Below, one piece after another: positions 59,626 through 64,000 of a DNA stretch of 64,000 bases. The stretch is from NCBI GenBank assembly GCA_963855995.1, contig OY979721.1, positions 620,001 through 684,000 of the forward strand, in the 5' to 3' direction. The notes under the pieces were generated by a model. It saw only the letters and a program-made list of their open reading frames with translations, ran no database searches and was not told the origin of the DNA. How positions within the stretch are numbered: the first letter of the stretch is position 1; each line of letters opens with the position of its first letter. The translations under genes were made by a program, and so were the position numbers. The DNA is from Muricea muricata. Its lineage: Eukaryota; Cnidaria; Anthozoa; Malacalcyonacea; Plexauridae.

Positions 59626-59901
59626 CCGCTTCAAAGAACAATATGCTTGGCTTCCTGTTTGAGGATCGCATTTCCTCCAAGAGATAAAGAGGTTTTTGTC
59701 GTAAAATACCTCATTTCATCAAAGCAATTTAAATCACGCATTAAGGAAGTGTATTGTGTGACCTCCAAAAAAGTTCTAGCTTTGTTGAACAAGGACTGTA
59801 GTTCTATACTCTGTTTTTCTTGACGCCACAAACAAACAAACACAGTAGTTGAAGTTCATTTGGTTATAATTGATCGCGTGTCGTAGCGGGCTGCACCTGC
59901 G

Positions 59902-59956
59902 ATGATTCGACGTGCATTTTTCGTTTTTCTATTTCGCTTCTCTGCACCTATTCTGG
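59902..59956 (+). CDS. Signal-peptide first exon B
   Basis: ATG opens MIRRAFFVFLFRFSAPIL, then donor CTGG|GTAAGA at phase 1. The phase fits the exon at 60,419 (IL-AGSPSSG). It is either an alternative first exon or the start of a second, paralogous gene. Confidence 0.5.
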
Positions 59957-60418
59957 GTAAGATTTTATTTTTGTTGTAGAAGGTTGGAAATTCGTTTGTC
60001 AGTCACGGAGATAAACTCCAATTACAGAATCCCGATTGTTGAATTGTCTAAATTGAATAATTCACTTCAATTCTGGAGTATCCGGAGGAAGACCCTGGAA
60101 GCAGAAGAAAGAGCAACTTGACGTACATTTTAGCTCATCAGCACGAGGCAACGCGTACGATAACGTCATTTGCTACTCGTACAACTACTTTTCTTGTTTT
60201 CTCAGCCAAATAAAGGAAAACTAGTATGAACAATTGCAAAATAATGCACTCGTTCTAGGAGAATCTTACTAGTTTCCTACAGGAATTTGTAACATTGGCG
60301 TTATCCGACATCTTGCGTATATGACAACATGAGACTCTGCACGTTTCTCTAAAGTTGGCGAATTCCTTTCATGTTGTGTTATCCGCTGTAATTTGCTAAC
60401 AAAGTTCTTTTTATTTAG

Positions 60419-60517
60419 CTGGTTCACCATCAAGCGGCGTGCTACAGCCTTCGGAAAGCTTTCAAAGTTCAACTGCCGCTCCTGCAATACCACAGTCCAC
60501 ACAAAATCTGCAGCAAC
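60419..60517 (+). CDS. Ser/Pro/Gln-rich exon
   Basis: The 99-nt phase 1-1 exon between TTTAG and CAAC|GTAAGC encodes GSPSSGVLQPSESFQSSTAA then PAIPQSTQNLQQ. The mucin-like composition fits an extracellular product. Confidence 0.5.
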
Positions 60518-61500
60518 GTAAGCTGAAATACACATAAGCCTCTTATGTACAGACGAGCAAATTTTCTATGAAAAGACTTTTATGACAAGTTTACTTTGCC
60601 AAGTGTACGTCAGTGTATGCACAACAATTTTTCTTTGATAAGTTTAATATGTTCGTTTTTTATATTTAAAGCAAACAGATTTCATTTTCACGTGTGTCTC
60701 TATTGTAACATATCACAGATGACGATAATGCTGCGAAGAATAAAAAGTCACGGCTCTCGACTTCGTCTCCTGCCGTACTTCGTTGTTTTTTGCTCGCCGT
60801 GACGTCATCTATCATTATTACAGTACAGACGCACGCAAAATTGAAATCTCTTTGTTAAAAGCACTACTGTCAATTTTGAAAAAAATCGAAATAGGAAAAA
60901 ATGTTACCACAGCTTGAAAGAGCATCCTAAACTTAGTAAAATTGCAAAGTTTGATTGTAAAATGTTGTAAACTATAGAAAATATAGCCTTGCGAAGTTAG
61001 CAAATTTTCTGTAGTTTTGTATTATCCGTAAGAAACGAGTACCCAAGAGTATCAAATGCGTATTATTTTCCACCCGTAACACAAATGAATACAGAATTTG
61101 CCAATTTTGCAAGGCTATATTTTCTATAGCTTACAACATTTTACAACGAAACTTTGCAATTTTACTAAGTTTGGGATGCTCTTTCAAGATGTGCTAATAT
61201 TTTTGCCTGTTTCAATTTTTTTTTAAATTCCGTCTAAGAGGTTAAAGGCTCAATCGTACAGATGGTGAAGTTTTACTTTGCTAATCTTTTTCGATGACAA
61301 GTACGCTGTTTGAGATACCTGTTTGCTATCAAGTGTTCTTCTCATAGAAAAAAAAAATGGCAAAGTGGAGCGTACAGATGAGCAACTGAAACTTGCCACA
61401 TGAAAACATGTCATAGAAAACTTGCTCGTTTAGAAGGGGCTTTAGTTAAATTTTTCCTGCCATACAATAATTAACGTGCTTAATATTGTTTTTATTATAG

Positions 61501-61560
61501 TTAGTTCTGTATCAAGCAGTGTGGTACTACTTGCAAGCTCTGTTACTCCACAGAATGAAC
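61501..61560 (+). CDS. Ser/Val-rich 20-residue repeat exon, copy 1
   Basis: The 60-nt phase 1-1 exon (TATAG ... GAAC|GTGAGT) encodes LSSVSSSVVLLASSVTPQNE. Confidence 0.5.
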
Positions 61561-61568
61561 GTGAGTAT

Positions 61569-61765
61569 TTAACAAATAGATAACAATTTGCCGTTGTCTG
61601 TTCAGTTATAGAAACACGGTATGATGTCATAATGTGGTAAGAACAAAAAAGTGGCCCACGATCCGCCTAAGCGAATGGGTCACTGATGTTCTCACCACAT
61701 GACGTCTACAGTGTATCTATAACTGAACAGACAACGGCAAAATGTTGTCTATTTGTTCTATATAA
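61569..61765. mobile_element. Palindromic MITE, GCCGTTGTCTGTTCAGTTAT family
   Basis: GCCGTTGTCTGTTCAGTTAT and ATAACTGAACAGACAACGGC are inverted about 130 bp apart. A copy sits at the same place in the next unit (62,379-62,530). Confidence 0.88.
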
Positions 61766-62310
61766 TAAAAATGTGAAACATTTTGCCAAAATAAGCTTTG
61801 TAGTGCGACGAAAAGACTTTAGCACGCCATTTGACGTGATCATGATATATACAAAACAAAGCACGCCATTGGCTGTCGATTATTCTAAAATTGCTGTGAT
61901 TGGCTTGTCGCTGAAATGGCGTCAGCGTGCGCCTGTCCTCTAATAGATCACAGTTCTCGACCAATGAATATCCAGAATGAACTCTGATTATTATATAATT
62001 GTTAAATGCACCACTGCCAAACGTGTTATTGAATTCAATTTACTGTAACAAGTTTCCTTTGTAGACTGCGCAGACGGTCACTTTTTTACTTTGCTAATCT
62101 TTTTCGATGACAAGTACGCTTGTTGAAATGCCAGTATGCTATCAAGTGTTCTTCTCATAGAAAAAAATGGCAAAGTGGAGCGTACAGATGAGCAACTGAA
62201 ACTTGCCACATGAAAACATGTCATAGAAAACTTGCTCGTTTAGAAGGGGCTTTAGTTAAATTTTTCCTGCCATACAATAATTAACGTGCTTAATATTGTT
62301 TTTATTATAG

Positions 62311-62370
62311 TTAGTTCTATATCAAGCAGTGTGGTACTACTTGCAAGCTCTGTTACTCCACAGAATGAAC
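62311..62370 (+). CDS. Ser/Val-rich 20-residue repeat exon, copy 2
   Basis: It is identical in layout to copy 1, with one Val to Ile change (LSSISSSVVLLASSVTPQNE). Splice sites are conserved. Confidence 0.5.
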
Positions 62371-62378
62371 GTGAGTAT

Positions 62379-62530
62379 TTAACAAATAGACAACAATTTG
62401 CCGTTGTCTGTTCAGTTATAGAAACACGGTATGATGTCACTGATGTTCTTACCACATTATGACGTCTACCGTGTATCTATAACTGAACAGACAACGGCAA
62501 AATGTTATCTATTTGTTTTATATAATAAAA
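62379..62530. mobile_element. Palindromic MITE, second copy
   Basis: Same ends and position relative to the exon as 61,569-61,765, without the extra internal insert. Confidence 0.85.
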
Positions 62531-63073
62531 ATGTGAAACATTTTGCCAAAATAAGCTTTGTAGTGCGACGAAAAGTCTTTAGCACGTCATTTGACGTGAT
62601 CATGATCTATACAAAACAAAGCACGCCATTGGCTGTCGATAATTCTAAAATTGCTGTGATTGGCTTGTCGCTGAAATGGCGTCAGCGTGCGTCTGTCCTC
62701 TAATAGATCACAGTTCTCGACCAATGAAAATCCAGAATGAACTCTGATTATTATATAATTGTTAAATGCACCACTGCCAAACGTGTTATTGAATTCAATT
62801 TACTCTAAAAAGTTTCCTTTGTAGACCGTACAGACGGTCACGTTTTTACTTTGCGAATCTTTTTCGATGACAAGCACGCTTGTTGAGATACCAGTTTGCT
62901 ATCAAGTGTTCATCTCATAGAAAAAATTGGCAAAGTGGAGCGTACAGATGAGCAACTGAAACTTTCCACCTGAAAACTTGTCATAAGAAAACTTGCTCGT
63001 CTGGAAGGGGCTTTAGTTAAATTTTGCCTGCCATACAATAATTAACGTGTGCTTAATATTGTTTTTATTTTAG

Positions 63074-63133
63074 TTAGTTCTATATCAAGCAGTGTGGTAC
63101 TACTTTCAAGCTCTGTTACTCCACAGAATGAAC
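63074..63133 (+). CDS. Ser/Val-rich 20-residue repeat exon, copy 3
   Basis: It encodes LSSISSSVVLLSSSVTPQNE between TTTAG and GAAC|GTGAGT. Confidence 0.5.
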
Positions 63134-63219
63134 GTGAGTATTATGTAATTACATATAGGACACTTGCAACCGTTCGCATCGACTAAAGGCTTGGTACGAG
63201 TGCTTTCACTGCCTGTGAA

Positions 63220-63335
63220 ATAATAAAGCAAATATCGAGGATTTCGACGAAGAACCTTGGTGGACAAGTTACGGGAGGAGCCTTCGCTCTCGATTTTTAC
63301 TTTATCTTTTCTCGTAGTGAATGAACCTTTATTTT
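63220..63335. mobile_element. MITE, AAAGATCC/CGAAACG family, diverged copy
   Basis: It contains GATTTCGACGAAGAACCTTG and CCTTCGCTCTCGATTTTTAC followed by CGTAGTGAATGAACC, as in the copies at 6,288 and 11,065. Confidence 0.5.
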
Positions 63336-63500
63336 TCGTGTACTATTTTTATTATTATTATTATTTCTCTAATTAACCAACAATACAATACTGTAACATT
63401 GGCCAGTACCCTTCTTACTACAATAGCTGCCAACATTTGTCAGCTGTTATTTGCAGACACCTCATATCAATAGTCCAGATAGCATTTTTCTTTTACCCAG

Positions 63501-63571
63501 GATACCCACATCACCGAAGTGTTTTTCAGTGGGGTCCTGCAACTTTAAACTGCATTAACATATTTAAATAA
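63501..63571 (+). CDS. Possible terminal exon of the secreted protein
   Basis: After TACCCAG it reads in phase 1 as YPHHRSVFQWGPATLNCINI followed by FK-stop (TAA 63,569-63,571). It is consistent with the preceding exon's phase; otherwise unsupported. Confidence 0.3.
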
Positions 63572-64000
63572 TTAACTATGTACTATTTACATCAAAACAT
63601 ACAATATAATTATTAAGTGGTATTAAAATAAATGAAGAAACCGCATCAACACGAAACAGAACGCACGTCTTGTTTCAAAGACATAAAATCATCATAGTGC
63701 TCACGAAACAAATACATACTGTACGCTAAGTTTCGCCGCGATACGTTTGAAGTACAAAACAGAAAAAGGCAGAGAGGGAAGATATTAAGTAAAGAATTAA
63801 TATAGTGTCGGAAGAAAAAGGTTGAGAGGTTTATACCTCGTATACACACCGACATTTCAATAGTTTTTTAAAGTTATATAACGACGTAGCGTTTTTTACT
63901 TCATGTTCTAGATTGTTAAAGTCTATAGTGCTATATTTATTGCCTACCTACACGTTCGAGTCTTGATTACCATTGCAATTTTCATTGCTCCTTTTAAAGG
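63572..64000. other. No feature recognised at right edge
   Basis: AT-rich sequence. The minus ORF 63,646-63,855 has a hydrophobic stretch but no family I can name. Confidence 0.35.

Larger units (their letters stand above)
61255..63136. repeat. Tandem segmental duplication, three units (about 810 and 763 bp)
   Basis: Units starting near 61,255, 62,069 and 62,831 share TTTTTCGATGACAAG, GGAGCGTACAGATGAGCAAC, a 60-nt exon and, in the first two, a large palindromic MITE. The third unit lacks the MITE, and the first has an extra about 45-bp insert inside it. Confidence 0.95.

Noticed and set aside
61686-61943. ORFs at 61,686-61,943 and 62,431-62,703 as paired genes
   Set aside because: They are two copies of the same MITE and tandem-unit sequence; similarity is due to duplication.

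Overview
The window is animal nuclear DNA: AT-rich, intron-dense and loaded with transposable elements. My best guess is a cnidarian, probably an anthozoan. The evidence is cohesin SMC3 and LOXHD1-type PLAT exons with canonical GT/AG introns, jockey/CR1-like non-LTR retrotransposons (one with a 2A-like motif), Penelope-like elements with a hammerhead-like motif, hAT elements, many foldback MITEs, and a hypothetical-protein family I associate with cnidarians and sponges. There are no operons or prokaryotic signals. The taxonomic call is inference.

Layout. (1) Positions 1-15,000, minus strand: a PLAT/LH2-repeat gene resembling LOXHD1, running leftwards out of the window. I reconstructed 19 exons by splice sites and reading phase. 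It carries frameshifts, a nonsense codon, a GC donor and at least two exons I could not find, so it looks decayed. A non-LTR retrotransposon (about 1,190-4,525) sits where one of the missing exons belongs. Introns hold a Penelope 3' end, a hAT element with an 8-bp target-site duplication, an (AT)n tract and tandem repeats. (2) 15,270-19,600: transposon-derived sequence, no convincing gene. (3) 20,163-22,209, plus strand: part of an uncharacterised multi-exon gene. (4) 22,945-42,520, minus strand: SMC3. Ten N-terminal exons (36,634-42,520) and the C-terminal exons (22,945-24,956) are recognisable. The exons for roughly 700 central residues (coiled coil and hinge) are absent; a 9.4-kb inverted satellite array, a MITE and a GPCR fragment lie there instead. 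All splice phases agree, even across the gap, but exon 2 has an in-frame TGA. (5) 42,870-56,700: two decayed reverse-transcriptase genes, a partial MITE copy, a hAT-like element, an unrecognised coding exon, a hammerhead-bearing palindrome, a 2.5-kb foldback element and a Penelope GIY-YIG fragment. (6) 57,740-63,571, plus strand: two signal-peptide first exons and short Ser/Thr/Pro-rich exons, all phase 1-1, one present in three tandem copies; this looks like one or two small secreted, mucin-like proteins.

Taken together, two normally conserved genes (SMC3 and a LOXHD1-like gene) both carry disabling changes next to a large satellite. Either this is a degenerating duplicated or low-recombination segment, or part of the pattern is assembly error. 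The most unusual features are the hinge-less SMC3 locus, its triplicated 39-nt mini-exon, the inverted 1.5-kb higher-order satellite and the tandem secreted-protein exons.
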